In this document: piece after piece, positions 49,438-61,846 of the stretch
Layout of the letters: every line of letters starts with the position of its first letter
Position numbering within the stretch: the first letter of the stretch is position 1
Origin: Sphagnum compactum
Lineage: Eukaryota > Bryophyta > Sphagnopsida > Sphagnales
Direction: 5' to 3'
DNA length: 64,000 nt
NCBI GenBank assembly: GCA_965153455.1
Contig: OZ234498.1
Span: 3,782,001-3,846,000 of the forward strand
Translations under genes and position numbers: made by a program
The notes under the pieces: generated by a model
Database searches by the model: none
What the model saw: only the letters and a program-made list of their open reading frames with translations
What the model was told of the DNA's origin: nothing

Positions 49438-52400
49438 AGATTTTGGTTAAACTAGTTAATGCTAATTGTACCAACTAGGACACTATGACTTTTACAACAT
49501 TATGGGCATATCGAATATCATATAAAGTTACTACATAGTTTATGCCATTTGAATTGGTTTATGCCAGCTGAATTTATGGTCCCCTCCAAAAGAATCAAAG
49601 ATATACCAATAAAAGATCTTGATCAAGCCATCCATGTAAGAATGGAAGATCTAGTTCGATTGGATGAAGAACATTGGTGTGCAGTGAAAATATTAATCAT
49701 ATACACTAACTCAAGAAGGAAAATTGGGATGGCAAAGGGAAAATGAAAAATATATGTGAAGGTAATTTAGTTTTATGGATGCCGAAGACAACTAAAACCA
49801 AGGGAGGTAAATTTAAGTTACCTTGGAAGGGTCCTTATAAAGTACAATTTTTTTAAAATAATAATATTGTTGAATTAACTACTTTGGGTGATGATGGGAT
49901 AAAGAGAGTAAATATCAACAAGTTAAAATAATATCATTCCAAAAATGTAGTGGCTAATGTTATGGCAGTTAATGTCTACGTTGAAAGATATCCTAGTAGG
50001 TACCATCCGAACAAATTTCCAACTATTAAACCAAAAAAATCATCTAGGCTTATGCCCAAACTTAGAAAAATTTCATGGATAGATTCCATACCTAACATCA
50101 TAATTGACGAGTATTTTTTAGTAGAGGAAAAAAAGTCAACAAGTAATGAGGGAAAAGCAAAGTAGTTGTTATAGAGCCAGACTTAAAAAAGAAAAGTTAT
50201 TATACCCTAACAATTATGCCCTGAAAGAAAAAGGCTATAAGAAAAATTTACTACAACCACATAAGCTAGACCACACAAGGAAAAACAGAAAAGCTATTAC
50301 TAGGATGTTGAAGACACCATTAAATGAACTATGACCAATATGGCCTTTGGAAACTTTATTGAGTCCTGAGGAGTTAATAAAGTTCAAAAAAATTAAGCAT
50401 TGTTATTACTTGTGGAAGAAGTGTTCTTGAAGAACTTGGTTCAAACCCACTACAAGCGAGTTTAGTGGTAAAGCAATATTTGAAAAATATGCGAAAGGAC
50501 GAATTGTATTTAGTTCTAAAAGATCAAGCAAGCAAGGAGTTTTTTGTGAGTGAGGAAACAATGTAGAAAATAGTGGAGAGGGGTCGAGTGATAATGAAGA
50601 CAATAACTTTGAAACAACAGTATCTATGAAAGGCCATAAGTAAAGGAGCATTCAATTTTTGCTTTAAAGAAAAGAAATGGAGGAATTAACAACGTTCTGA
50701 AGAAGTCAACTCACCACTAGAAGACTTTTAGGAGATCTTCAAGCAGGAGTGTGTAAAGGAAATTCTTAGACGTGATGAGACCCAATTGTAAATCTAGGAG
50801 TACCTCCAAAAGAAAACAACATAAAAGGTTGGTTCCTAACACTCCAAGGAAGTAGCATTGTCTTGAAAGTGTAGTATTACAATTAGGGTTTGACTGTCTC
50901 TTTGTAAGGATATACAAAAAACTGTTGAAACGACCTTACTAATGTTACATTGCTGTTTTTTGGAACTGGGAGTTTAATTTGAATAAAGAGCATGTCCTTA
51001 AAGTTGATGAGATGAAGCATGAATGTGAAGTTGATGTTGGCATGACTTCTTTAAATACTAAGTGACGAGGGATCAAATCGATAAAGAAGCTACCGATTGT
51101 GGTTGAGTTAGGAAAGGTTACTTTCTTGGGATGCATTCACGTTAGCATTTGGGCCTTAGACACTCAAGAAGGAGCATGGGCTAAGAAGGTGGGTTTTGCA
51201 TCGTTGAAGAAACTCGACTAGACTCACATAAATGAACCTTTGGTGAAAGAGTTGATTTGTAGTTTCAACTATGATGACTAATAAGTCAAATTACAAGGAT
51301 GACAAATCAACATAGGAGGGCATAGCGAAGGTATTCAAATTACTTTGCGAAGGATTGATGGCAGGATCACGAGAGGGGTACAATGGTGTTGTTACCACCT
51401 ATTTTGCAAGTACACAACAAAAACACTACATTCTCAAATCAAGGTAGGTGATTGCCCAAGGAGATGGAAAGGCAAAAGTTGGAAGATTAGAAGCATTGAT
51501 GGAGATCCTGATGTTTCATCAAGGCAATGAGTTTGCCCCTAGTTCTTTAATTTATCTGATGTTAGATATTAAAAAGGAACCAGTGAATTGGGCAACATGG
51601 TTTTTTCAAAAGTTGTAGAATGAATTAATAGCAGTTCAACGCAAGGTTGGAAAGTCGACTAGCACCCTAGTCGGACCCGCCTTGACCATTATAGGATATT
51701 ATTACTAAGAGTTGTTTGCCAGGGAGCAAGAGAATGTTGTAGGAAAGAAAAAGAAACTTCAAAAGCGGAAGGAAAATATCATCATGGATGTCAATGCCAT
51801 TATACTAGAAAATAGGAAGAAAAAGAAAGGAGTGTCATCAACAATTCCAAGAAAGATGATCACAAAGTATCATTACCTTAAGAGGGGGATACCGGTAAGT
51901 CTATTACAGATGTCGATAAGCCTAATATAACATCCAATGTTGTGAACAAGGTTATAGAAGTAGTTGTTGGAGAAGATAAAAGTTTAAGCAATGGTGACAT
52001 AAAGCATACACTTGAAGTAGAGATGCTACAAGAAGAAGTGGTTGAAAATTAGATGGTGGAGGAGAAACCTCAAATGTTGGAAGATAATATGGTGATGATA
52101 ATCAATCAGCAAGGAGAATGGGTACAATAACAAAAGGAGCCATTCCATCAACTATTAAAGAGGGAGGTTTTGTAGCAGTAGACGGAAGAAAGAATTCAAG
52201 AACAATAACATCGAAACTTGTGCAACATAACGCTCAAAGGAATCTACAGCCACCCAGAGAAGAAGTTACATAATAAGGTGAACATAAACTCTTACGATAA
52301 CAAGTAGATGAAAGCAAGTTCCATCATAGCTAAAGAGGGAATGGTGTTGTCATATAGAACAAAACAAAACAAAACAATTGGGAGAAATGAACAACACTAA

Positions 52401-54607
52401 TGCTGATGAGGAACTGAGTTTTATGGTTGATCAATTCAAGGAAATAGCCCTGAAAGTTGGAACTAGAAATTGTGCTATGATGGCACAAATTATAGAGCTG
52501 CAAAGGAAGAAGGATGCTTTGGCAAAACAATTGGAGGAAATAGAAAGTTAATTGCTAAACAAGTACAAAAGAAAGAATTGGAGCAACATTATAAGCATAT
52601 GGAAAAAAAATATTAGAGCTCAAAACTCATAATGAATCTCTATTCAAGAAAAAAAAGATCTAGAGTGAAAATTTCCGAGTTGGAGAGAAGAAATAGTCAG
52701 TTGGATGTAAACATGAGACAAAGAGAGTTACCCAGACTAAAGATAAAATAGAAGTTAATTGGAAGAAATAGTTGAGAGATTAAGAGTAATAGAAGAGAAG
52801 AATTTGGAGTTACACAATGTGATTTCTAAAATAGATTGTCAGGGAGAGGAATTACGAAGTATCATTTGTAGGTAGAAAAAAATTGTAGAAGAGCAAGAAG
52901 AACTTTTGCTCAGGGCAGATACATAGATAAGACAACAAAGTTTGGAAATTCAATCCCTCAAAGCGGAGTAGTGGAGTATGTATGAGAAACTAAAGGAGAT
53001 GGAAAGGACAATGTAAGAATAGGAGAGTGTGCTAGCCTCTCACAAAAAGGTAGTTGAAGCAACCAAACTTTAGAATGAGTATAGATGACTCAAATTGAAG
53101 TGTAAAAGCATTAGTTACAAAACAACATAGATTGAGAGGCTACAATTGTGGCAAACCAGGCTAAGGTAAAATTATATGATCAGTTAATAGAAGAAGGTCT
53201 TGTTGAGTTAAGGAAAGATCTAAAAAAAGTTGAAACTGAATTGAGGAGGTGGCATTTATAATAAGTCAAAAACTACGTCAGTGCTTTAGATGTGGCATAT
53301 CAATGAATAACACTAGATGAAAAGACTGAAGATGATGCTACCATAGAGGGAGAAGCTAAGCAAGTCAAGGAGGAAGGCAAATTAACTAAAGCAGTCAAAA
53401 AAGGGAAAAAAGTTCCTGCAAATGTAGATGTAGTGGATATATTTAATGAAGATGAAACCACCCCATTATCATAGTTATATTTTTAGAGTGCAATCAAGGA
53501 AGAACTTGGTAATGCAAAAACAAGTACAAACTAGGTGGGAGCATCTAAAGAACAAGCTAGGGATTTCAGAGGTTAGAAGTTGGTATAGGAGGAGAGGGAG
53601 TGGAGACTAGAATGAGGAAGTTTATTTTTGGAGCTATGCCACCATAGGTAGAACATCTTACATTAGTAAAAAAAGTAGGTATTAGACTTTAAATACGAGG
53701 AATGATATGTTCCACATGATGTTAGAAATGGAGTACATCATGCTAGTGATTCTTGCTCTTGAGATGTACTATTTGGTGCATCGTTTCCAAATCTATCTAT
53801 GGGTAGGAGTAACACCACCTATGTTGGGAGCACACATCATAGAGGACCAGTTTCTTTCTATGCGGGTGATAGATGATTTGGAGTGGAAAGAGTATCTAAC
53901 ATATAACATTGTGTGTTGCTATATCCAATACCACCAACCTAGAGGGTATGGTGCCCTGGAATTTGAGGTAAGGTGTTTAGGACCCTATGCTTTATGACAT
54001 TACTGTAAGTTGGAGATTGTGTATGAAGACTATTATTGTTGCCATCAAACCTTTACATCCAGCCAACCCACTTTTGTTATGACACGAATAGAGATTATAC
54101 CAAACCATGTCGGAAGCAGAGCCAAGGACCAACCTAAGAAGTGGGAACATGTTATTAGGAGTTAGCTTGTTTCATTGATCTTGGATATCATGCCATGACT
54201 TCTATCATCTGGAGGATTGTCGAGAACAAGCTAACCAAGTATTTTGTTCGAGAAGCCCACTTGGGAATCGATGAATTATTTCTATGAGTAGTTATTTTAA
54301 GGACGCGACAATTGGTGGAAAAGTTATCCAAACAACTGCATTTTGGTAAAATCACTCATTATTAATAGTGTCTGTCGCACCTTATGAAGATCAATCATAT
54401 TGGCAAATACCTTTGAAGGCAACAAATTACATGTATTAAGGAAGGAGCTGAGTCTTCAGACAATGAGATTGACAACTTTCTAACTCTAACACAATTAATA
54501 CTTTATGCCAAATCAAGATGCTTTAAGAGTTAGGAATATGTAGTGAAGTAGGAAGACTATTGCAAAATGCTAGAACTTATGCAGTTGTGTGGGGACATTA
54601 CAACATT
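49438..54607 (+). pseudogene. Extra 3' region of the element with coiled-coil-like remains
   Basis: More than 5 kb lie between integrase and the 3' LTR, far longer than a simple gypsy element needs. The integrase C-terminal part continues to about 49930. At 52380-53400 broken frames are rich in Glu, Lys, Gln and Leu in heptad-like spacing (for example IIELQRKKDALAKQLEEIE), suggesting a coiled-coil protein. A piece at 53707-53997 has no recognised motif. No clear envelope-like signal peptide or membrane span was identified. Confidence 0.55.
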
Positions 54608-54619
54608 AAGAAGGGATAA
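54608..54619 (+). other. Polypurine tract
   Basis: The purine-rich stretch AAGAAGGGATAA lies immediately before the 3' LTR, where plus-strand DNA synthesis of LTR elements is primed. Confidence 0.6.
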
Positions 54620-55134
54620 TGTAAGGGAAATATTCAGGCACGTTGGCATAGTAATAATATTAGATAGAATCCTAGCAAATATTTTTTGTACTATCAAAAT
54701 GTAGAAAGTTGATAAGTCCATATAAGCTGAGCTTATTGTGTCAATATGACTTATATATTCTTGTAATTGCATAGCAATATGACACAAAGTAGTTGCGATT
54801 AGTTCTTGTAACTGCCAAAGGGCATGTTGGATCTAAAGTAAGTTTGTTATAGGAGACTTTGTGGGCATTTAGTTTTTGGACTTATTTGGAGTGAGAAGAT
54901 TACTTTGTGAATGGAATGTATGGATATTTTTCTAATGAAGCTTGAACATTTTAAAATTTTTTGGTGTATTGATTTTGATTTTCAATTAATTGTATGGAGT
55001 AGTAAATTGTAGTTCTGCAACAATGTAAGGAAATTCTCCAGCAATTTAGTTGTCCTAATTAATATTTTTACTTGGTGTTTATATTAATGGAGTAGGACAA
55101 GAATCCAAAGTAATGCAAAATTGTATCGTTAACA
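54620..55134 (+). repeat. 3' LTR (515 bp)
   Basis: Starts TGTAAGGGAAATATTC and ends ATCGTTAACA, pairing with the 5' LTR. A few small insertions and deletions and many substitutions separate the two. Confidence 0.9.
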
Positions 55135-56449
55135 TTTATGTACATTAAGTAGTTTAAGCAACCCTTAGAGATAATGTAGGTAGCTTTTAAGGGGCTATTT
55201 GGATAACTTAAACACCCTTCGGGTAAGCCCATAAGTACCTTGGTTACTATAGGCAATGCATAAGTATGCCCCAAGGTAGCATAAGTAACTTAAACACCCC
55301 CTAGGTAGGCACTTAAGTACCTTAATCAACTTAGGCAACCCCCTTTTGTAGCCCCTAGGTACCCTACCTAAGTTAGGAAATCTCCCAAGGAAGTCATTTT
55401 TTGTATTTTTAAGAAGAATTTGAAATTAAAAAATATTTTAAATAGTCATGCAATAATGAAATATTAAAAATATATTTGAGGTATATTTTGAATATATTTT
55501 CATAATGGATTGTATGAATTTTATTTACATTGGAATAAATGATATATATTTTTAATAATTTGCAATTTATAATTTCTTTCACATTCTTCGGAATAAAATG
55601 GAAGTGACTTCCTCAGGGGCAACCTTTAGGCATGCTAAGTAGCTTAGATAGGTAGGCCTTTAAGTAGCCTACATAATGTAAGGTAGATTGAGTAGGTCAT
55701 TTATATGGTAGTTCAAAAAAAATGTTTATTAAAATGTGGTTCCAATTCATATTACATAAATAAAATGTTGGTGGAATCATAAGAATTTCATTGTTCAACA
55801 TGAAGGTGAAAGGATCAAATCCTTATTATTTCAACCTATTTACTTTAGTCTATGCTAGGTCATTTAAATGTTTACTTCATGCCAAATGTTTAACCTAAAT
55901 CTCCCATAAGTCAAGGTGATTAGTTTAAACCATTTTGTTCCTTAGCCCATGTTTTAAAACTAGGTGCAAGCTAGCTTAAACAACTTTGACTAAACAACAT
56001 AACGTAGGTCAACCAAGGTAGGTCACATGATGCCATTTGTTCAACTTGGAGCTTGCCATGTGTCAACATTTTAGTGGTGATTTTTAAAAATGTTCCCAAG
56101 TTTTCACATTTTAATCATAAAACTAGTTGCAAGTGACCATGTCACATAAACATATATTAGTACACATTTTAATCATAAAAACCACTCATGTAAATGATCC
56201 CGGGGGAGACATTAATAAAAAAATAAAAAAATATGTGAGTAAAAATATGAAGTGCAATATATTGGTTGTTGGGTAAAAATAAAAGTTAACTGGCTAAAAG
56301 CCAAGGTACATTTTATTCAAATAATCAATTTAATTATAATATAAGATATGTAATAATCTGAAATAATAAATTATAATTAATATAAGATGACTTTTAGTAA
56401 ATATATATTAAAAAATTAGATAACAATAGGGTGATAAAAAATCATAACC

Positions 56450-56551
56450 CGGATAATTAGCTAATGAACTTGAACCCAACAGAAAAACCATTCTTGTCCA
56501 CCTATCATCCATCTTTCATTGTGTGCTGGTTGGTGGTCATTCACTCTGGCC
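56450..56551. mobile_element. MITE family 1, copy C (right-end fragment)
   Basis: About 100 bp matches the right end of copies A and B: TTAGCTAATGAACTTGAACC, CAGAAAAACC, ATCATCCATC, GTGCTGGT, ending CATTCACTCTGGCC. The left half is missing, so it is a truncated relic. Confidence 0.65.
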
Positions 56552-57004
56552 AAAGGCGAAGGTAGCAGTCATGAGGAAGCCAGCATGAAGCCACCTACAC
56601 TGGTATCACCTTACCAGCAACACAACCCAAAAACAAAATTAAAAAAAAGCCTGATTCTTCAGAAGCTTGAAGTTTCTATGTGAAGATGGAGTACTGTCCC
56701 TTTGGCCCAGCTAAATAGGTGAGAAGGGGAGAACTTTGGACAAATCACATGGGATAAAAGTGTGGTGCTATTGGGAACACGTTGGGAACACAGTGGGAAA
56801 AAAGGTTCTATGTTCTATGCCCTCTCACCCACCTCTTCCCTCTCCCAAGTAAAAAAAAAATGAGCTCTGCTAACCTAATGTTCAGCTATCTCTTTGGCTA
56901 CAGGCAAATTCTATTCCTAAAACTGGTTTGTTAGCATTTTTGGCCTGAATTAATTACCTTTTCCTAAGAGGGTGAGTACTTATTAAGATAGGTAAATTGT
57001 GTAC

Positions 57005-57480
57005 TTATTAAGATAGGGTGCACATTGGTGTAAGATTTGGTCATAAAAGTTTTGGCTTCAACTTCACCCAATTTGTGAATTATGTCTAGAGTACTATATG
57101 GCATGTTTTATATAAGTGTATGCATCTAGATGAAAAGTTTTAGAAAGAGAGAAAAGTATTGGTTTGAAGTTTGAACATATCATAAAGGTTGAGTCATTAC
57201 ACAATGAGCTGGTTGTTTGTTGGCTTTGCCCATAAGGAAGAGACTATGCATTGGTGTAGGATTTGGGTATAAAATTTTTGCTCTTTAACTTCATCCAATG
57301 TGTGATTGACATAGAGAATACTATGTGTGCATACAATGGATGGGCATGCTCCATAAAAATACATGCATCTAGATGAAAAGTTCTAGATCCAGTAAGGAAA
57401 GTTTGAAGTTTGAGCTTGCCATAAATACATGCATTGCTTGTTTTGTTTGTTTGGATGTGATCACATTGTAAGTGTGCCAT
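57005..57480. repeat. Degenerate ~240-bp tandem duplication
   Basis: Unit 1 (about 57009) and unit 2 (about 57247) share GCATTGGTGTAGGATTTGG-like, AACTTCA-CCAAT-TGTGA, GCATCTAGATGAAAAGTT and GTTTGAAGTTTGA blocks in order. There is no coding signal. Confidence 0.75.
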
Positions 57481-58199
57481 GGGCCCCCTGTCCCCCTTTC
57501 CCCCCAGCTTTTGGTACAATTGGAAAGGCCATTATGAGATGGTGTGCATTTGTGGATTTAGTAAAAAAATTTGTCTGTTAAAATCAATGTCTAATTTTAA
57601 AATGATTTTTCACAATGGGTTTGCATGAGAACTCTGAAATTAAGCCTATTTAAACTGGAGTAGTGTTGGGATGGGTGTCTTACAGAAGGCTTGACACATA
57701 CTTGGGCAACGCTTATCTGTCAGTTAGATATGTCACAAAAGCCTATGGCTTAATACAGAACCACGCACATGGTTCAATTGTGGCTTCTCATTTTGCCAAT
57801 AATTTTAGCACTAAAGTGGGCTTGATCTATAAAGTGCGCCATCACTTCACAAACCGAACTCGCACATTTTTTTTGCCCCCAAAAGCAAAATCAGTGAAGA
57901 TGGTACACCACCAATATGTAATGATTTCTCCATTGTACCATATGGAGAGTATACATTAGATAATTGAGATATTTGTAAAGTGACCGCTTTTGGGCCCTTC
58001 TTGTGTCCCCAAACCCTTCTTTCAATCTCTACACATTGTTATCCGGAAAATAATGAAAACTTATTTAATATGGGTATAAAATACTTGAACTCAAGATTAA
58101 ATGCATGAGATTTGAGAATAATTATAATTGCAGTACACACAGCAATAACACTAATTGGTTAAAAGCAATCACAACAAGAAAAACAAGATGAAACACAGA

Positions 58200-58360
58200 T
58201 TTGATAAAATTTGGTGCTAATCTGAGTGTCAATCCCCTTTAAGCCCAATAATGGACTTTTTTTTCACTGTTTCTTCAAAGTCTCACCCTCTTATGATGAC
58301 CAAACACGAGGTTTTGATGCCGCGTCTTCCTTACTTTGTGGATATCTTTAATACATATGA
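58200..58360. repeat. Dispersed repeat R5, copy 2
   Basis: Second copy of the segment at 30690-30840, with ATGACCAAACACGAGGTTTT and TTCCTTACTTTGTGGATATC. Possibly a retroelement end, but no coding part is seen near it. Confidence 0.55.
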
Positions 58361-59481
58361 GCTTGTGCAAGGATTAATGTATGAAATCTTCTAACGAGCC
58401 ATGTGTGGCCTCATCAATTGTACCACCAAGGTACAGAGTCATTCATTTCCCCCAAGCAAAGCAAAGAAAAGAAAAGAAAAGAAAGAAAATTAAAAAGGAA
58501 ACATTTACATTCTCCATGTGCAAAATGTGTTTGCTAAATTCAATGGTTGGTGAGTCCCCATGATTAGAAATTTAAAAAAAAACCCAAAAAAGCGAAAATC
58601 GCCTGCACTGAAAAAGTCCTTTGAAGACAAGGCACACCTCGGTCCATTGAAATACAAAGGCACCCCCATCCGCACACTTAAGTGGTGTGACGGACTATAC
58701 TTGCAGATTCCGCAAGCATCCAGGCCTTTATAGTACTATGGAACAGCCCGGGTACGCAATGAGCCTGGTAGGGTAGTTGGCTGGTCTATTAGGTAGGGTA
58801 TCGATGTATGTACACTTAAGCATTCAGAGGTCGTTGAATCTGCCCAGAGGGGTTATTTGTTTATGATGTCCAAAGAAAAATTGAAGCTCACAATTTGTAT
58901 TTATGATAAATTGGCCATATGTAGGGGAAAAATAGAAAATAAATCTATTTTAAGGTGCACCATGTTGTTGTAAAAGAAAAAAAATTTCATGATTTTTGTT
59001 TTTCATTTTTTAACATCACATTAGTTATGAGGAACCCAAAAGGGATCTCATCTTAAATGATGACGTGTTTTAGGAACCTATTTAAACATTTAAAAATTTG
59101 TTACCAAATCAAAACCAATAGGGAAATGTTGTAACATGATTTTTCATTTTTTGTAAATCTAATGAATTTTTTCTCCAAACAAAAAGAAGTGATGAAATAT
59201 TCTTTTTTCATATTTGTTTTTCATATTTGTGCAAAATCTCAAACCAATAAAAACAGGATTCATCATGACATGTGTATTTGAATGTTTTCAATCGCATTGT
59301 CACATTTTGAAAGAATTACATGAATTTTCGTGTATGATGCATGCCATAACCATTTTTGAAGAAAGTATTTTCATATTTAGTTTTGTAGGTTATGGATCGG
59401 TGTCAAAGTCAGTTGGCCTGGGTGCACATTTGAGGAGGTGGTAGAGTGAATCTTTTTACAACCAAATTAGGATGAATCATT

Positions 59482-59602
59482 TCACCTAGTTTCTGGGGGG
59501 GGCAAAATCCCTTGAACCTACTATACTCTATAATGATTCTTAACACAATATCCCTGCAATGATTCTTAACATAATATCCCTGCCTTACAAGGCAAGGCCA
59601 AC
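59482..59602 (+). repeat. ~300-bp dispersed repeat R3, copy 3 (right part only)
   Basis: This matches the last third of copy 1: CAAAATCCCTTGAACCTA, CTATACTCTATAAT, ACACAATATCCCTGC, GGCAAGGCCAACAAA. A short internal duplication (ATGATTCTTAACA-AATATCCCTGC twice) is unique to this copy. Confidence 0.7.
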
Positions 59603-60781
59603 AAACCTCATGGATTAAATGTATGTGTGGGATCAAATGTGTTTTTGAAAAATAATGTTATAAGATCCATGGTTATAGATGTTTGAAAGTTCCATGAACC
59701 TTAACCCTTAGCACATGCATGGGCCAGCTAGAAGTTCTCTGGGTGCAAACCCTGTTTTGTTTTGCTCTCCGATCCTCTTCTTCCCCTTGTTTCACTAGTG
59801 GAAAATTTTCAAAGCATTTTTCTCTCTTTTTGCAAAGGTGATCAGGATGATGGTTGTGATTCTTGTGAGCTCCTCTATTAGTGTTGCTCATGTACTTCAT
59901 GTGTTGATGGTCTCCTTCCTGGTTGGTTGTGATTGTGCACAGTGGGCAAGACATGGGCATACTTTCAAAGGTTACATACAGTTTGTACAGGATGGGCGAT
60001 TGATTATAGGGAGACATTTGCTTGTGAGCAATGCTTACCGTAGTGGTTTTTTTTCACGAATCTTTGTTGGCACCCAATATGGCAATCATCCATAGGAAGA
60101 TGTAGAAAAAGTGACAATTGTCCTTAGGAACAACATTTAGCCAAATCTGGCTATAAATCAAGAACAAATCTTTAATCATCCTCCTATATTATTTTGGCTA
60201 TACACACTGAAACCAAATATAGAAATCTGGCAAACTTTTTCTCTTTTGTTCTCACTCCTGGTGATTTGAAAACCTTGGAAATCACTTCATTTTCAAACTT
60301 TGAAGTACTTGGGAACATATTCTGCACAAATATCAGCACTTGTTATATAGATGAATGTCTCTGTGCCGACTCTGCTGGTGGCAGAATCTACCAAGGTGGT
60401 AGATTATGCGTTTTCTGTATCAAGGAGGACCCCTGTACTCTTAGGCCAGGGAGTTCACCAGGGGTAAGGTTTAAGGACCCTGGGTTTGCCATAATACACC
60501 CCCATTGGCCCACTCTCTAGTACATTACACTGATTGCAATGTGCACAAATACTTTTTTTTTATAAATAATAATTTAAAATTGAAAGCATAACATTATATA
60601 TAATTGGTGAATAAAACCTTTGAAACAAAAAAATTGACAAAATACCCATCAACTAAAGGACAAAAGAAAAGGAAAGCATATTATTGTTATTCAGAAGCTA
60701 AAATTCTAAAACATATTATTTGAAAGATTTTAAATAATAATTAAAAATAAAATAATAATTTTTAAAAAATGTAGCTAATAG

Positions 60782-61216
60782 GTAGGTGCATATTTGGGCC
60801 AATATTATTTATCTCCATACTTCCCTGACATGGATGTGACATTCCATCAGAAGGCATGCATGTATGGAGAAGAGGGGAGTCTGATTACTATGAGCCACTG
60901 GGAGCCATAGTGGATTGAAAACTCTCAGTCATGAAGCACACCTGACAATCTCATCCATGAAGGCACCCTCCTTACGTACATAATCTGACATGTTCTTCGT
61001 AGGTGCATGTTTGGGCTGGATATTATTTATCTTCATCCTTCCCAGACATGGATGTGACATTCCGTTCGAAGGCAATACATGTACCTATGGGAAAATGGGG
61101 GAAAATGGCGCCATGAGGAGCCATCGTGGATTGAAAAAAACTGTCATTCATGAAGCACGACCTCATGATTTCATCCATGAAGACATTGTCCTTGTGTTCA
61201 TAATCTGACACGTTCT
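60782..61216. repeat. 217-bp tandem duplication upstream of the CAS-like gene
   Basis: Two units, 60782-60998 and 60999-61216, share GTAGGTGCAT, ATTATTTATCT, GACATGGATGTGACATTCC, GTGGATTGAAAA, CATGAAGCAC and CATAATCTGACA blocks in order. They end about 630 bp before the first candidate ATG, so they lie in the promoter region. Confidence 0.85.
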
Positions 61217-61846
61217 TCCCTGATCCCCCGGAAACACACACACGAGGAGCACAAGAATACATAGTGCGAGAAGAAGAAGAAGAAGAAGAAGAGCTTGCAT
61301 GTCGTGCGAGAGCGCGAGATCAGAAAATTTGCGTCTGTTTTCTTCACAGATTTGGAGCTTTTTTTTTTGAGAGTGTCAAGAAGATGGCCATGAAGATTTA
61401 GAGCTCTCGACCTCTTTGTTACATACAAAGAATCGAGTAGCAAAGTTACCCGGTGTAAGAGGGAGAGAGAGACAGAGAGAGCAGAGACAGAGAGGAGAGG
61501 GAGGTACGGGGAGAGAGGGAGGATAAGGACTCGACAAAGATTCGACGAAGAAGTGGATGATGGTGTGGTCTTTGGTCCAGTGTGGCTCATGTCGGAACTT
61601 TTGTTCCATTCCTCCTTCCATGCGTCTCCTCTGTTCTTCATCTCAGGTAGTCAATGACTCGGACTCTTTTTGCAAAATTCTTTCATTTTGTGAGTTTTGT
61701 GTCTTTGGATCGTCGTGGTTTCCCCCCCCCCCCCCCCCCCTCTTTTTGTTCTTCTTTTGAAAGTAGATGCATTAGTTGGTTATGGCGTTGCTGCGGAAAT
61801 CGCTTCTCGGAGGAATTTGACGTAGAATTTTTTTGTTTTTGTTGTA
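61200..61846 (+). promoter_or_regulatory. Probable 5' UTR / promoter-proximal region with GA-rich tracts
   Basis: It contains a GAA triplet run (about 61269-61292), a GAGA-rich tract (about 61459-61520) and an 18-20 base C run (about 61721-61740). Such GA/CT tracts are common in plant 5' leaders. No clear TATA box or start site could be fixed. Confidence 0.45.

Larger units (their letters stand above)
42458..55134 (+). mobile_element. Decayed Ty3/gypsy LTR retrotransposon, 12.7 kb
   Basis: Both LTRs, a primer-binding site, gag, protease, RT, RNase H and integrase (gypsy order) and a polypurine tract are present. The order PR-RT-RH-IN and the zinc-knuckle gag define Ty3/gypsy. The tRNA-Asp-like primer site, the large size, an open frame before gag and a long extra region after integrase fit the Athila/Tat side of the family. 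Flanking pentamers CTTAT (42453-42457) and TTTAT (55135-55139) may be a target duplication with one change. All frames are interrupted by stops, so it is not autonomous. Confidence 0.9.
55135..60781. other. Intergenic repeats, no convincing gene
   Basis: It holds the second half of the CTAGGTAACC-type array (to about 55390, plus 55610-55690), MITE copy C, a ~240-bp degenerate duplication (57005-57480), R5 and R3 copies, and an AAAAG run near 58463-58490. A GC-richer block at 58590-58860 has no long frame and is unexplained. Frames at 57663-57959 and 59838-60095 show no recognisable motif and are not called. Confidence 0.55.

Noticed and set aside
49950-50334. Lys-rich frames after integrase as a separate host gene
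   Set aside because: They lie between integrase and the 3' LTR of the gypsy element and are broken by stops, so they belong to the element.
57663-57959. 98-aa frame starting MLGWVSYRRLDTYLG as a gene
   Set aside because: No recognised domain, no splice partners, and it lies among repeats.
61376-61641. Minus-strand Ser/Pro-rich frames
   Set aside because: They are the reverse of a GA-rich 5' leader on the plus strand and show no conserved motif.
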